Assembly: GCF_002901825.1 (NCBI RefSeq)
Contig: NZ_PPQD01000007.1
Location: 1-64,000, forward strand
Source of the DNA: Mammaliicoccus sciuri
Lineage (GTDB): Bacteria; Bacillota; Bacilli; Staphylococcales; Staphylococcaceae
Direction: 5' to 3'
Length of the DNA stretch: 64,000 nt
Each line of letters opens with the position of its first letter. The stretch's first letter is position 1. Shown one piece after another: positions 8,839 to 16,784 of the stretch. The notes beneath the pieces were generated by a model. The model was not told the DNA's origin. It searched no databases and worked only from the letters and a program-made list of their open reading frames with translations. The position numbers and the translations under genes were made by a program.

Positions 8839-10026
8839 TTATAATAGTTGATTGTTCTCTAAATCTCTTTGAGCTGTTTCAATACTGTCTTGTCCTTCTT
8901 TATTCTTTAAAGGACTAAATTCTTTCGTTCTATCTACTTGTAGTGTAGCAAATGTGTCTGCATATTGGAAAATATCAAAATAAAACAGTTCGAATTTCAA
9001 TGACTCTTCTTCTACAACGCTGAAGTCTTCATCTAATTGTTTTAACTTCTTAACTGCTAAATGATACGGCAATGGTTTAGAAGCCGCTTCTATAAGGAAA
9101 TCTAATTTAAATACATGAATACCTATATTAGCATTCTCTAATTTATCAACATCATCTTCAGATAGCTCAGAATACTCTAATACACGTTTTTTATCATCTA
9201 TTGATACAAGGCGACCAACTTTTTCACCACTATGTGCTTTAATAGATTTAGTTGTTACATCACTATTATGCTCTACTGTAAATCCAACAAATTCAGGATC
9301 CAGAACTTTTACGAGCGCGTTATCAATGTTGTTTAAAAATAAGTATTCCACGCCATTTTCTTTCATTTCAGCAAGTAACTTTGTTTTCTCTAGAGATTTG
9401 AATACACCACCATTACCATTAGGTGTACGCATCACTCTTTTATTTGTATCTAAAATTAATTGACCATCTGTTGTTAAAGATACAATGTGATCTTGCTTGA
9501 AGAAGTGAATATAATTTTCATCGTAATCAAAGTATTTATTCTCTAAGAAAAATGACAGCGTATCTTTATGATTTACGTCACTTGTCATAATATACCAATG
9601 AATAGGTGTACCAATTTCTTCTTTTAATTGCTTTAATTGTTCTGCTTGTCTTTCGAATAAACTTTTGTCATTAAACGAGAACGTACCCTTTGGTCCTTTA
9701 TGACCTAATCTTGTACCTTGCCCACCAGCCATTAATAATACCGCAAATTTACCATCTTTAATCGCTTGTATCCCAAGTGAACGGTAAGATTTCAGTTGTT
9801 CTTCTGAAAGTTGATCTTTAACTTCAAACTCAACTTGTTCTATATTATCTGCAACATCTATTGTCTTTCTATTTATGTATACATCTTGATATAGTTTATC
9901 TATTTCATCTAAATCTAATTGATTAATATCAGATTCTAATTGTTCTTTCTCACTTTGGCTCATCACTTTAGTATATTCTAAAATGTGATTTTGACCATGT
10001 TCTATTAGGTTTGTTTCATCTAGCAT
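8839..10026 (-). CDS. UDP-sugar pyrophosphorylase, UAP/UDPGP type
   Basis: A 395-residue cytoplasmic nucleotidyltransferase. The signature LLMAGGQGTRLG is followed by KGPKGTFSF, PNGNGG (uridine-binding) and NIDNALV. This is the eukaryote-like UDP-N-acetylglucosamine/UDP-sugar pyrophosphorylase family, not GlmU. The expected reaction is a sugar-1-phosphate plus UTP giving UDP-sugar and diphosphate. Which sugar (GlcNAc, GalNAc or glucose) cannot be decided from sequence. The start was set at the ATG at 10026 because CGGAGG stands eight bases upstream. It is first in the operon with the hemolysin III-like gene. Confidence 0.85.
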   Translation of the reverse strand: MLDETNLIEHGQNHILEYTKVMSQSEKEQLESDINQLDLDEIDKLYQDVYINRKTIDVADNIEQVEFEVKDQLSEEQLKSYRSLGIQAIKDGKFAVLLMAGGQGTRLGHKGPKGTFSFNDKSLFERQAEQLKQLKEEIGTPIHWYIMTSDVNHKDTLSFFLENKYFDYDENYIHFFKQDHIVSLTTDGQLILDTNKRVMRTPNGNGGVFKSLEKTKLLAEMKENGVEYLFLNNIDNALVKVLDPEFVGFTVEHNSDVTTKSIKAHSGEKVGRLVSIDDKKRVLEYSELSEDDVDKLENANIGIHVFKLDFLIEAASKPLPYHLAVKKLKQLDEDFSVVEEESLKFELFYFDIFQYADTFATLQVDRTKEFSPLKNKEGQDSIETAQRDLENNQLL

Positions 10027-10115
10027 TATAATACCTCCGAAAATTTGACTCATTCTTATTATACGACTTTAGAACGATTTGTCTAAAAATATCATAAAAA
10101 ATTTATAATTAAAAT

Positions 10116-10182
10116 GATTATTTCAAAATTAAATGGGTATTTATAATAATGTGTTGCTTTAAACACAAAATATCCCTATATA
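10116..10182 (+). promoter_or_regulatory. promoters of the CsbD-like gene (SigB-like and SigA-like)
   Basis: GATTAT (10116-10121), 13 bp, GGGTAT (10135-10140) fits the SigB pattern at the -10 and weakly at the -35. Further down, TTGCTT (10154-10159), 17 bp, TATATA (10177-10182) fits SigA. CsbD-type genes are SigB-controlled in Bacillus, which makes the first site plausible. Confidence 0.45.
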
Positions 10183-10206
10183 TAATAGGCCAAGGAGGAT
10201 TTTATT

Positions 10207-10359
10207 ATGAGTTTAGGAGATAAGTTTAACGATGCAAAAGACAAAGCAGTTGAAAAAGGTAAAGATCATGTAGAAGAGAATAAAGACGAATATACTGAAA
10301 AAGGTAAAGACTTCGCTAAAGATAAAGGCGAAGATTTAAAAGGTAAATTCGGAAAATAA
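10207..10359 (+). CDS. CsbD-like small hydrophilic stress protein
   Basis: A 50-residue protein composed mostly of Lys, Asp, Glu and Gly. It has repeated KGKDxxxDK-type segments and no hydrophobic core. This resembles the CsbD/LEA-like general stress proteins. AAGGAGG sits eight bases before the ATG, and a strong terminator follows. Codon usage matches the neighbours, and the ribosome binding site, promoter and terminator make it a convincing gene despite its size. Molecular function is unknown even for the family. A SigB-like promoter upstream fits a stress role. Confidence 0.75.
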   Translation: MSLGDKFNDAKDKAVEKGKDHVEENKDEYTEKGKDFAKDKGEDLKGKFGK

Positions 10360-10373
10360 CATAATGTTTAATG

Positions 10374-10408
10374 GAAGCTAAGACACTACCTTTTGTCTTA
10401 GCTTCTTT
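10374..10408 (+). terminator. terminator of the CsbD-like gene, probably bidirectional
   Basis: A 12-bp stem GAAGCTAAGACA/TGTCTTAGCTTC followed by TTTTTT. The convergent DUF457 gene ends at 10410, so it may serve both. Confidence 0.85.
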
Positions 10409-10409
10409 T

Positions 10410-10901
10410 TTATATAAACAATCGATAAATATCTTTCCACCATAAAACGACCGTGATAATGGTAAATGCAGATGATAGACTTAAATCCATAACACCGCCC
10501 GTTCTAAATACAATGGGTAATTTAACTGAGACATTTAAAGGATAAAATAGTTTAACGCCTCTTGGTGTTAACATATCTAAAATAATATGCGATAACATAC
10601 CTAATATAATCGAAACTAAATATGGTTCTGGTGCGGATATGCTTCTCAATCCCCAAAATATTAAAAATAGAAATAATAATGAATGGGTAAACGTTCGGTG
10701 TCCAAAAATTAATCTAACAATAAAACTAATAGGAAATATTTTCTTGCCTAGATTACTTTTGAAATGACAAATATCTGGGACCAAACTTGCTACGCCACAC
10801 AAACTTACAATCGTAAATGAAGTAAAAATATCTTCTCCATAATAAATACTTAATGATGACCCGATGAATATACCGCAAGAGAGATGTGTTTTTCCTGTCA
10901 T
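10410..10901 (-). CDS. YdjM/DUF457-family membrane-bound putative metal-dependent hydrolase
   Basis: A 163-residue membrane protein with about four helices. The family motifs are MTGKTHLSCG at the start, VPDICH, FGHRTFTHS, and LSHIILDMLTPRGVKLFYPL. The conserved His and Asp residues are the presumed metal ligands. E. coli YdjM and Bacillus relatives are known only as membrane-bound predicted hydrolases. The start at 10901 follows GAGGAAAC. The longer frame begins within the ribosome binding region. Confidence 0.85.
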   Translation of the reverse strand: MTGKTHLSCGIFIGSSLSIYYGEDIFTSFTIVSLCGVASLVPDICHFKSNLGKKIFPISFIVRLIFGHRTFTHSLLFLFLIFWGLRSISAPEPYLVSIILGMLSHIILDMLTPRGVKLFYPLNVSVKLPIVFRTGGVMDLSLSSAFTIITVVLWWKDIYRLFI

Positions 10902-11022
10902 ATTAATGTTTCCTCTTTTCAATTACTTTATTTTATTTTACCATAAAATACCGAACAAGTATACGAACACTTTGTGACTTTATAGTGATATACCTCACAT
11001 AATTACAATTCAAATGACAAAA

Positions 11023-11040
11023 TTGTGAAAAGAATCACAT
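11023..11040 (+). promoter_or_regulatory. Rex-like operator upstream of the candidate small RNA
   Basis: TTGTGAAAAGAATCACAT is a 16/18 match to the Rex consensus (TTGTGAA, four bases, TTCACAA). It ends about ten bases before the small RNA -35 box. It also lies in the region upstream of the divergent DUF457 gene. A similar but weaker TTGTGA sits near 10972. Confidence 0.5.
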
Positions 11041-11050
11041 AAGTATTGAT

Positions 11051-11078
11051 TTGTTATTAATCCCTGTTAAACTATAGT
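11051..11078 (+). promoter_or_regulatory. promoter of the candidate small RNA
   Basis: TTGTTA (11051-11056), 16 bp, TATAGT (11073-11078). An overlapping alternative is TTGATT (11046-11051), 16 bp, TAAACT. No open reading frame follows before the terminator. Confidence 0.5.
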
Positions 11079-11084
11079 TGTAAG

Positions 11085-11175
11085 TCATATTAAACATAAC
11101 CCTATACCATTGTTGAAATAACCCCCTTATTTCACAATTAAAAAAACGTTCATCCTTCGCGATGAACGTTTTTTT
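11085..11175 (+). ncRNA. candidate C-rich small RNA (RsaE/RoxS-like layout)
   Basis: A transcript of about 90 nt is predicted from the promoter near 11050-11078. It contains CCCTATACC, then a hairpin with arms GAAATAA and TTATTTC and a CCCCC loop (11110-11137). A rho-independent terminator follows (AACGTTCATC/GATGAACGTT, 11145-11170) with a T run. C-rich unpaired motifs that pair with ribosome binding sites are the hallmark of RsaE/RoxS-type staphylococcal small RNAs. The Rex-like site upstream strengthens the analogy. There is no ribosome binding site or reading frame. Identity with any named RNA is not established. Confidence 0.5.
11143..11174. terminator. bidirectional terminator shared by the small RNA and the lipoprotein gene
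   Basis: A 12-bp stem AAAACGTTCATC/GATGAACGTTTT with A and T runs on either side. The convergent lipoprotein gene ends at 11178. Confidence 0.85.
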
Positions 11176-11177
11176 AT

Positions 11178-11906
11178 TTAGCTTGCTTTATTTAATTGCG
11201 TTTCTTGATGATAATCACTTTGAGTGGTTTCATTGTTGCTTGATTGTTGAGCGCGATTTTGACTTTGCCCTTCTCTATTTGTATTCTCATCTTGTTGGTT
11301 CGTGTTTCGAGAAGGATCTGTTTGATTATTATCCTCTTCGTATGGTTCATTACTTTGTTCATTTGATCCTTGATTAGAATCTTCATTTGTGTTTGAGTGT
11401 TGTTGATCATGATGACCTTGATTATTTTGATCATTTTCTTTAGGTAATGAACAGCCATCATCATTACATAAGTAACCATCACGTGATAAATTTTGCCAAG
11501 CTCTCGTAAATTCTATTGTATTTTCTGCTTTATCACATTCCGCTTGAGAGTTACCTTGATTTAATAAACAATTTCTAGCTACTGTATAAGCTTCTGTATC
11601 AAACGTTTCAGTTTCATTGTGATTGTTTGGTTTAACACCATTTACATTTTCTTCTACTGGAATTTCATCTGTAGATTGTTGATTGTTATTATCATTTTGT
11701 TCGTTCTGATTATTATTATTTGGTTTTGATTTTTCTTCTTTAGTTTTAACATCTTCACCTGTCGATTCTGCAGTTGTTTTTTCTTCAGTAGTAGTCGTTT
11801 CAGATGATTTTTCGTTATCATTATGTTCATTATTCTTAGAAGTTTGGTTGTCACATGCTACTAGAAATAATAAGCAAACTGTTAAGAGACCATAAATCCA
11901 TTTCAT
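11178..11906 (-). CDS. low-complexity lipoprotein of unknown function
   Basis: A 242-residue secreted protein. The signal peptide MKWIYGLLTVCLLFLVAC ends in a lipobox with Cys18, so it should be lipid-anchored. Two Asn/Gln/Glu-rich, disordered stretches (about 20-95 and 155-242) flank a short ordered core (about 98-152) with several Cys residues (ARNCLLNQ, QAECDKA, GYLCNDDGC). The start at 11906 is supported by GAGGAG eight bases upstream. The longer frame adds an unlikely charged leader. No family is recognised. The cysteine-containing core might form disulfides outside the cell. Confidence 0.75.
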   Translation of the reverse strand: MKWIYGLLTVCLLFLVACDNQTSKNNEHNDNEKSSETTTTEEKTTAESTGEDVKTKEEKSKPNNNNQNEQNDNNNQQSTDEIPVEENVNGVKPNNHNETETFDTEAYTVARNCLLNQGNSQAECDKAENTIEFTRAWQNLSRDGYLCNDDGCSLPKENDQNNQGHHDQQHSNTNEDSNQGSNEQSNEPYEEDNNQTDPSRNTNQQDENTNREGQSQNRAQQSSNNETTQSDYHQETQLNKAS

Positions 11907-12063
11907 AGAATCACTCCTCGGCCTTTTTGCTTTTTCTTTCTTACTATTCATTAAAGACACTTCTTTCTTATAAAATAATTAAGCATTTAATAAAACATAA
12001 GAATATCATACATGATAAACTAACATTAGTAAAAACTATTGTAACATGTAGGAGGTATTAAAT

Positions 12064-13053
12064 ATGTATAGAAATGTTAAAAAGGATGAGTGGACAGGTA
12101 GAACAGATAGTACAACATTGCGTTCTGCTTTTAGATTTCATCAAATCGTTGATTCAATTCATATTGAGAAAGAAGACATTACACCAAAGAAAGAATTCGA
12201 AAATCAAGTTAATATGGCACTTATAGGTTTTGAATGCGATGAAGGTGTTTCTAGAAATAATGGTCGATCAGGTGCTGTAGATGGTCCTAAACATTTTAGA
12301 AAAGCCTTAAGTCCTTTACCAATACATAATGAGTATTTACATTTAACTGACTACGGAGATATCATTTGCCACAAAAATAAAATGGAAGAAGCGCAATCAG
12401 AACTTGGAGATAAAATCTCAAACATATTATTACATAATGACTTTACAGTTATTATCGGTGGTGGTCATGAAGTATTATATGGCCATTATTTAGGCGTAAG
12501 AAAAGCCAACAAAGACAAAAAAATTGGCATCATCAATATAGACGCACATTTTGATATGAGAGATTACGATGAGAAACCATCTTCTGGCACAATGTTTAAA
12601 CAGATTTTAGATCAAGACGATCAAGTTGGTTATTTCGTGCTAGGCATTCAGAAAAATGGTAATACAAAAGCACTCTTCGAAAGAGCTGATGAATACGGTG
12701 TCCAATACATTCGTGAAGATGAGCTTCGTAGCCATTTATCAATAGAGACTATTACTTCTATTAATTCATTTATTGAAGGATATGACGAAATCCTCATTAC
12801 ATTATGTACAGATTCGATAGATGTAAGTTATGCGCCTGCAGTAAGTGCACCTTGTATTATGGGCTTACAACCTCAAATTGTTCAAACAATTTTACAATTA
12901 GTTACAAACTCAAACAAAAGTTCAAGCATTAGTATTGCTGAACTATCACCAAGATTCGATATAGATAATCGAACTGCAAGATTACTTGCTAATATTGCAT
13001 CGAATATTTATCACGATCAAGCAGAAGTTATTCAATCACAGTGGGAGTCCTAA
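12064..13053 (+). CDS. hutG: formimidoylglutamase (ureohydrolase family)
   Basis: A 329-residue binuclear-manganese hydrolase. Metal ligands can be placed at H135 (GGGHE), D160, H162 and D164 (NIDAHFDMRD), and D250 and D253 (LCTDSIDVSYAP). The sequence after this, AVSAPCI, is typical of HutG, not arginase. It hydrolyses N-formimidoyl-glutamate to glutamate and formamide, the last step of one histidine-degradation route. AGGAGG precedes the ATG. No other hut gene is in the window. rarD follows after three bases, so both are likely co-transcribed. Confidence 0.85.
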   Translation: MYRNVKKDEWTGRTDSTTLRSAFRFHQIVDSIHIEKEDITPKKEFENQVNMALIGFECDEGVSRNNGRSGAVDGPKHFRKALSPLPIHNEYLHLTDYGDIICHKNKMEEAQSELGDKISNILLHNDFTVIIGGGHEVLYGHYLGVRKANKDKKIGIINIDAHFDMRDYDEKPSSGTMFKQILDQDDQVGYFVLGIQKNGNTKALFERADEYGVQYIREDELRSHLSIETITSINSFIEGYDEILITLCTDSIDVSYAPAVSAPCIMGLQPQIVQTILQLVTNSNKSSSISIAELSPRFDIDNRTARLLANIASNIYHDQAEVIQSQWES

Positions 13054-13056
13054 ATC

Positions 13057-13968
13057 ATGTCAGAATTTAAAAAAGGTATTATTTATGCAATATTTGCATA
13101 TATTATTTGGGGTGTCCTACCAATTTATTGGAACCTCGTAAGTGAAATTGGACCATTCGAAATTTTGGCACATCGTATTATATGGTCAGCAGTATTCATG
13201 TTATTACTGCTATTATTTACAAAACAATTTCCAATGTTCAAAGCAGCAACGATTAAATTATTTAAACAAAAGAAAATGCTATTCGCTATTATCATCGCTG
13301 GTTATATTATTACAGTGAACTGGGGTACATTTATCTGGGCTGTTAATAATCACCATGTACTACAAGCAAGTCTTGGTTATTACATCAATCCGTTAATGAG
13401 TATTTTCCTAGCTTTTATTTTCTTAGGAGAACGATTCTCAATAGCTCAATGGGTAGCTATACTATTAGCATTTGTCGGTGTTATTTATATGACTTTTCAA
13501 GTTGGCGAATTTCCATTCGTTTCAATATTACTCGCAACATCATTTGCGCTTTATGGGTTAATCAAGAAAGTTGTAGATATCGATGCATTTAGTAGTATTA
13601 CGATAGAATGTATCGTAACATTACCAGCAGCACTTATTTATATCTTCTACTTATCACAACATAATGCCGTTACATTTGGTATGAACAGTTCAAGCGGATG
13701 GTTATTACTTTCTGGTGCTGTTACAGCTGTTCCATTAATTTTATTTAGTGCTGGAGCAAGAAGAATACCACTATCATTAACAGGCTTTATACAATATATC
13801 GGTCCAACTATCATGTTCTTTATCGGTATATTCTTGTTAAACGAACATTTCGATGTTGATCAATTTATTACATTCATATTTATCTGGGCAGGTATTATCA
13901 TATATAGCTACAGTAAATATGTAGAACTTAATCGCAATAGAAAAAAATTAACAAAAGAAGCTAGCTAA
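13057..13968 (+). CDS. rarD: RarD-type EamA-family transporter
   Basis: A 303-residue protein with ten predicted membrane helices in two EamA repeats. The start, KKGIIYAIFAYIIWGVLPIYW, and the NHHVLQASLGYYINPL segment are characteristic of RarD. The family was named for chloramphenicol sensitivity in Pseudomonas. Members are predicted metabolite exporters. The three-base spacing after hutG suggests a shared transcript, but no functional link is evident. A strong terminator follows. Confidence 0.87.
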   Translation: MSEFKKGIIYAIFAYIIWGVLPIYWNLVSEIGPFEILAHRIIWSAVFMLLLLLFTKQFPMFKAATIKLFKQKKMLFAIIIAGYIITVNWGTFIWAVNNHHVLQASLGYYINPLMSIFLAFIFLGERFSIAQWVAILLAFVGVIYMTFQVGEFPFVSILLATSFALYGLIKKVVDIDAFSSITIECIVTLPAALIYIFYLSQHNAVTFGMNSSSGWLLLSGAVTAVPLILFSAGARRIPLSLTGFIQYIGPTIMFFIGIFLLNEHFDVDQFITFIFIWAGIIIYSYSKYVELNRNRKKLTKEAS

Positions 13969-13982
13969 AAAACAATAGAAGC

Positions 13983-14030
13983 AATAAATAAAGGGTGAGA
14001 CATTTATTGATGTCTCACCCTTTATTTATT
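13983..14030. terminator. strong bidirectional terminator between rarD and the OTC gene
   Basis: A 21-bp perfect stem (AATAAATAAAGGGTGAGACA at 13983-14002 and onward, with its complement ending at 14030) and a six-base loop. It overlaps the last codon of the convergent OTC gene. Confidence 0.9.
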
Positions 14031-15030
14031 AATATATATCGCCACAAGTTGTAGCTAATAATGCTTTAATTGTATGCATTCTATTTTCTGCTTGTTGGAA
14101 TACTTTCGAATAATCTGATCTAAATACGTCATCTGTCACTTCCATACTTGTTACACCAAATTTTTCGAAACAAAGCGCGCCCATTTCAGTATTCAAATCA
14201 TGAATAGCTGGTAAGCAATGTAAAAATAAAGTTTCATTTTTACCAGTTAAATTAATTAAGTTTTGATTAACTTGGTAATCTTTAAGTAATTCAAAGCGTT
14301 CTTCCAATTGTTGTTCCTCACCCATTGAACACCAAACATCTGTATATATGATATCACTGCCGTAAATACCTTCTTGGATATTATCTGTAATTAATATCTC
14401 ACTTCCAGATTCTTTACTAAATGACAATGCCATATTTTGAACTTCTTCATTTGGTTGGAGTGATGATGGTGCAACAATATGAATATTCACACCTAAAATT
14501 GCACTCGTAACGAGCAACGAGTTCGCAACATTATTGCGTCCATCTCCTATAAACGTCAAAGTCTTTCCTTCGTATGTACCAAAGTATTCTTTAATTGTCA
14601 TAAAGTCTGCTAACATTTGTGTAGGATGCCACTCATTTGTTAAGCCATTCCATACTGGTACGTTCGAAAATTGAGCTAAATCTTCTACTGTCTTTTGTTC
14701 AAATCCTCTAAAAGCAATACCATCAAACATGGATCCAAGTACGACTGCTGTATCTTCAACAGATTCTTTCTTACCTAACTGTAAATCATCTTTACCTAAA
14801 TAAGACACACTTGCACCCATCTTAGTTGCAGCTACTGTGAAAGCTGAACGTGTTCTCGTTGATTGCTTTTCAAATAATAAAGCGATATGTTTCCCGTTTA
14901 AATAACGGTGTGGGATCTGATGCTTTTCTTTGAATTTTAATTCCATTGCCAAATCAATAAGCGATTCTAATTCTCCTTTAGAAAAATCAACTTCTTTTAA
15001 AAAACTTGTCTTGTTTAATTCCTTTAACAT
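14029..15030 (-). CDS. argF: ornithine carbamoyltransferase
   Basis: A 333-residue cytoplasmic enzyme that interconverts ornithine plus carbamoyl phosphate with citrulline. The carbamoyl-phosphate site STRTR is at 57-61. HPTQ and the ornithine/catalytic HCLP motif follow. Length and sequence suit both the anabolic ArgF and the catabolic ArcB. No arcA, arcC, arcD or other arg gene is adjacent. Paired ARG-box-like sites at the promoter favour arginine-dependent regulation but do not separate the two roles. The ribosome binding site is weak. The symbol is therefore tentative, the enzyme call is not. Confidence 0.9.
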   Translation of the reverse strand: MLKELNKTSFLKEVDFSKGELESLIDLAMELKFKEKHQIPHRYLNGKHIALLFEKQSTRTRSAFTVAATKMGASVSYLGKDDLQLGKKESVEDTAVVLGSMFDGIAFRGFEQKTVEDLAQFSNVPVWNGLTNEWHPTQMLADFMTIKEYFGTYEGKTLTFIGDGRNNVANSLLVTSAILGVNIHIVAPSSLQPNEEVQNMALSFSKESGSEILITDNIQEGIYGSDIIYTDVWCSMGEEQQLEERFELLKDYQVNQNLINLTGKNETLFLHCLPAIHDLNTEMGALCFEKFGVTSMEVTDDVFRSDYSKVFQQAENRMHTIKALLATTCGDIY

Positions 15031-15079
15031 AGATAACTTCGTCCCAATGAAACCAGCTCCTCATTTATTTATAAAGATA

Positions 15080-15108
15080 ATATTACAACATAGCATTCTG
15101 TTTGTAAA
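15080..15108 (-). promoter_or_regulatory. promoter of the OTC gene
   Basis: On the minus strand, TTTACA (15103-15108), a 17-bp spacer, TAATAT (15080-15085). It overlaps the downstream ARG-box-like site. Confidence 0.65.
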
Positions 15109-15138
15109 TAGTTATTCAATATATTGCATAAAAATACT
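15105..15138 (-). promoter_or_regulatory. paired ARG-box-like operators (ArgR/AhrC)
   Basis: TGAATAACTATTTA (minus strand, 15105-15118) matches the ARG-box core TGAATAWWWATTCA at about 12 of 14 positions. TGCATAAAAATACT (15125-15138) matches at about 11 of 14. Their centres are 20 bp apart, which is the usual spacing for paired ArgR boxes, and the first overlaps the -35 box. Confidence 0.55.
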
Positions 15139-15196
15139 ATCATCAATTAGTATGACATAATAATTAAAAAATATAACACATTTTCTCGTTTTTCTA

Positions 15197-15225
15197 TTGA
15201 AAACGGATACATAATGCGTTATGAT
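15197..15225 (+). promoter_or_regulatory. promoter with overlapping cre-like site for the SunI-like gene
   Basis: TTGAAA (15197-15202), 17 bp, TATGAT (15220-15225). TGAAAACGGATACA (15198-15211) overlaps it and matches the cre consensus at 13 of 14 positions, so CcpA repression is likely. Confidence 0.6.
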
Positions 15226-15256
15226 GTAGTCATCAAACAAAAGGATGTGTTTAGAT

Positions 15257-15523
15257 ATGGCAATGAGAGTATCAAAGGACAATAATCAAGTTCATATTCA
15301 ATGGAGAGTAGCGGACATTACAATTCCAAATAATGAAATTAAAAACATTAAAGAGGATCAAGATATTCACGCTTTGTCTAATGAAGCCCAAGATCATATC
15401 GTAAGAATTGGCTCAACTTTTGGCAAAACAAATCGTGTGATTATCGAAACAAATGATAAAGAATATATTATTTATACACATGCTGATAAGAAAGTTTACA
15501 ACGAACTTACTAAAGAAGCTTAA
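15257..15523 (+). CDS. SunI/YnzG-like small PH-domain protein
   Basis: An 88-residue soluble protein. It resembles the C-terminal part of SunI (YolF)/YnzG-type proteins, whose founder gives immunity to the lantibiotic-like sublancin in Bacillus. Motifs are [15 protein letters not shown] and [16 protein letters not shown]. There is no membrane anchor and no bacteriocin gene nearby. An immunity role here is doubtful, and it may be a housekeeping relative. The start at 15257 was chosen because GGATG lies nine bases upstream, whereas the earlier ATG overlaps that site. A terminator follows. Confidence 0.7.
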   Translation: MAMRVSKDNNQVHIQWRVADITIPNNEIKNIKEDQDIHALSNEAQDHIVRIGSTFGKTNRVIIETNDKEYIIYTHADKKVYNELTKEA

Positions 15524-15544
15524 GTTCAAACTTTCAGGCATTTT

Positions 15545-15591
15545 AAATAAACACCGCGAAGTCATATAAAGCTGACTTCGTGGTGTTATTT
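15545..15591 (+). terminator. terminator after the SunI-like gene
   Basis: A long stem, AAATAAACACCGCGAAGTCA pairing with TGACTTCGTGGTGTTATTT, with an eight-base loop. Confidence 0.8.
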
Positions 15592-15668
15592 ATATGGCAT
15601 TTTCAAATTGAATTATTATGATACATTTTTAAAGCATGCTAACATATAAGAAAGGAGTGATGATCAAT

Positions 15669-16391
15669 ATGTTAAGAGACTTAAAAGGGCTCAATGCAGT
15701 CATTACAGGTGGCTCTAAAGGTATCGGTAAATCAATCGCGATTGCATTAGCTCACGAAGGCGTCAACGTTGCAATTGCAAGTAGAAATATTGATACTTTA
15801 AAAGCAACAGCCGATGAACTTAAACAATATGACGTCAAAGTATTTTATAAAGAAACTAATATTGCGCACCAAAAAGATGTGCAACGTTTTATAGAAGATT
15901 CATATCATGCATTAGGCTCTATTGATATCGTGATAAATAATGCAGGTATTATGAAGAACAATTCATTTTTAGATGTAAGTGAATCTGAGTTTGATCAATT
16001 ATTCGAAACAAATGTTAAAGGTATATATTACGTTTTACAAGAAGCATTACCACATCTCGTAAGACAAAAAAGCGGAGATGTTATTAATATCGCTTCAATG
16101 TCTGGTTTAAAAGCCAGTGCAACAAGCAGTATCTATTCTGCTACTAAATATGCAGTAATTGGTATGACTGAAGGTATTATGCAAGAAATGAGAAAACATA
16201 ACATCCGAGTATCATATTTAACCCCTTCAGCTGTATTAACAGACTTAATTGGAGAAACACAATTACAAGAAGATACAATGACGCATCCAGAAGATATAGC
16301 AGACGTAGTCATATCACAATTGAAACTACAACCAAGAACATTTATGAAGACAGCACAAATCTGGGCTACTAACCCAACACCAAAAGAATAG
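15669..16391 (+). CDS. short-chain dehydrogenase/reductase
   Basis: A 240-residue classical SDR. The cofactor motif TGGSKGIG is near the start. NNAG follows, then the catalytic Ser in IASMSGLKAS and the YSATK motif (Tyr-x-x-x-Lys). Residues after the second strand (SRN) suggest NADP preference. It probably reduces a carbonyl substrate in the cytoplasm, but the substrate is not predictable. The start at 15669 follows AAGGAGTGATGATC. It lies 11 bp before the IsdG-like gene, so the two form a short operon. Confidence 0.85.
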   Translation: MLRDLKGLNAVITGGSKGIGKSIAIALAHEGVNVAIASRNIDTLKATADELKQYDVKVFYKETNIAHQKDVQRFIEDSYHALGSIDIVINNAGIMKNNSFLDVSESEFDQLFETNVKGIYYVLQEALPHLVRQKSGDVINIASMSGLKASATSSIYSATKYAVIGMTEGIMQEMRKHNIRVSYLTPSAVLTDLIGETQLQEDTMTHPEDIADVVISQLKLQPRTFMKTAQIWATNPTPKE

Positions 16392-16402
16392 GAGAGATAA
16401 CA

Positions 16403-16729
16403 ATGTATGTTGTAACAAATAGAATTAAAATGAAAAAAGGTTATGCAGAAAAATTAGCACCAATGTTTACTAAAGGTGGCGCATTACAAGAAATGAAAGG
16501 TTTCATAAAAGTTGAAACTTGGAACATGCAAGACATTGATGACAATGACGAATTACATGTAAATATGTGGTGGGAAGAACTAGAAGACTTTGAAGCATGG
16601 AAAACGAGCGATGCATTTAAACAAGCACATAGTCGCGGTGGAGACAGTAATAAAGACAAAGGTGAATCACCAATGTTAGGATCTAAAATCGCAATCGCTA
16701 AAGTCGAAACAACAATCGATCCAAAATAA
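16403..16729 (+). CDS. IsdG/HmoA-family heme-degrading monooxygenase
   Basis: A 108-residue antibiotic-biosynthesis-monooxygenase (ABM) fold protein. The IsdG catalytic triad is present as N6, W66 and H76, one residue offset from IsdG. The surrounding WKTSDAFKQAHSR is diagnostic. The family opens the haem ring and releases iron. Unlike isdG and isdI of S. aureus, it is not in a haem-uptake cluster but behind an SDR gene. I found no convincing Fur box upstream, so iron control is not shown. A strong terminator follows. Confidence 0.82.
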   Translation: MYVVTNRIKMKKGYAEKLAPMFTKGGALQEMKGFIKVETWNMQDIDDNDELHVNMWWEELEDFEAWKTSDAFKQAHSRGGDSNKDKGESPMLGSKIAIAKVETTIDPK

Positions 16730-16735
16730 TAGTAT

Positions 16736-16780
16736 AAAAACGGACAAACTGAACTATTTAAGTTCATTTTGTCCGTTTTT
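16736..16780 (+). terminator. terminator after the IsdG-like gene, possibly bidirectional
   Basis: AAAAACGGACAAA pairs with TTTTGTCCGTTTTT around an inner TGAACT/AGTTCA stem. The convergent yjiH gene ends at 16785. Confidence 0.85.
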
Positions 16781-16784
16781 TAAT

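Noticed and set aside
11192-11854. Small Lys/Ile/Met-rich reading frames overlapping the lipoprotein gene
   Set aside because: They are frame-shifted shadows of its Asn/Gln/Glu-rich low-complexity codons and have no ribosome binding site.
15600-15660. Fur box before the SDR/IsdG-like pair
   Set aside because: The AT-rich stretch GAATTATTATGATA matches the Fur consensus too poorly.
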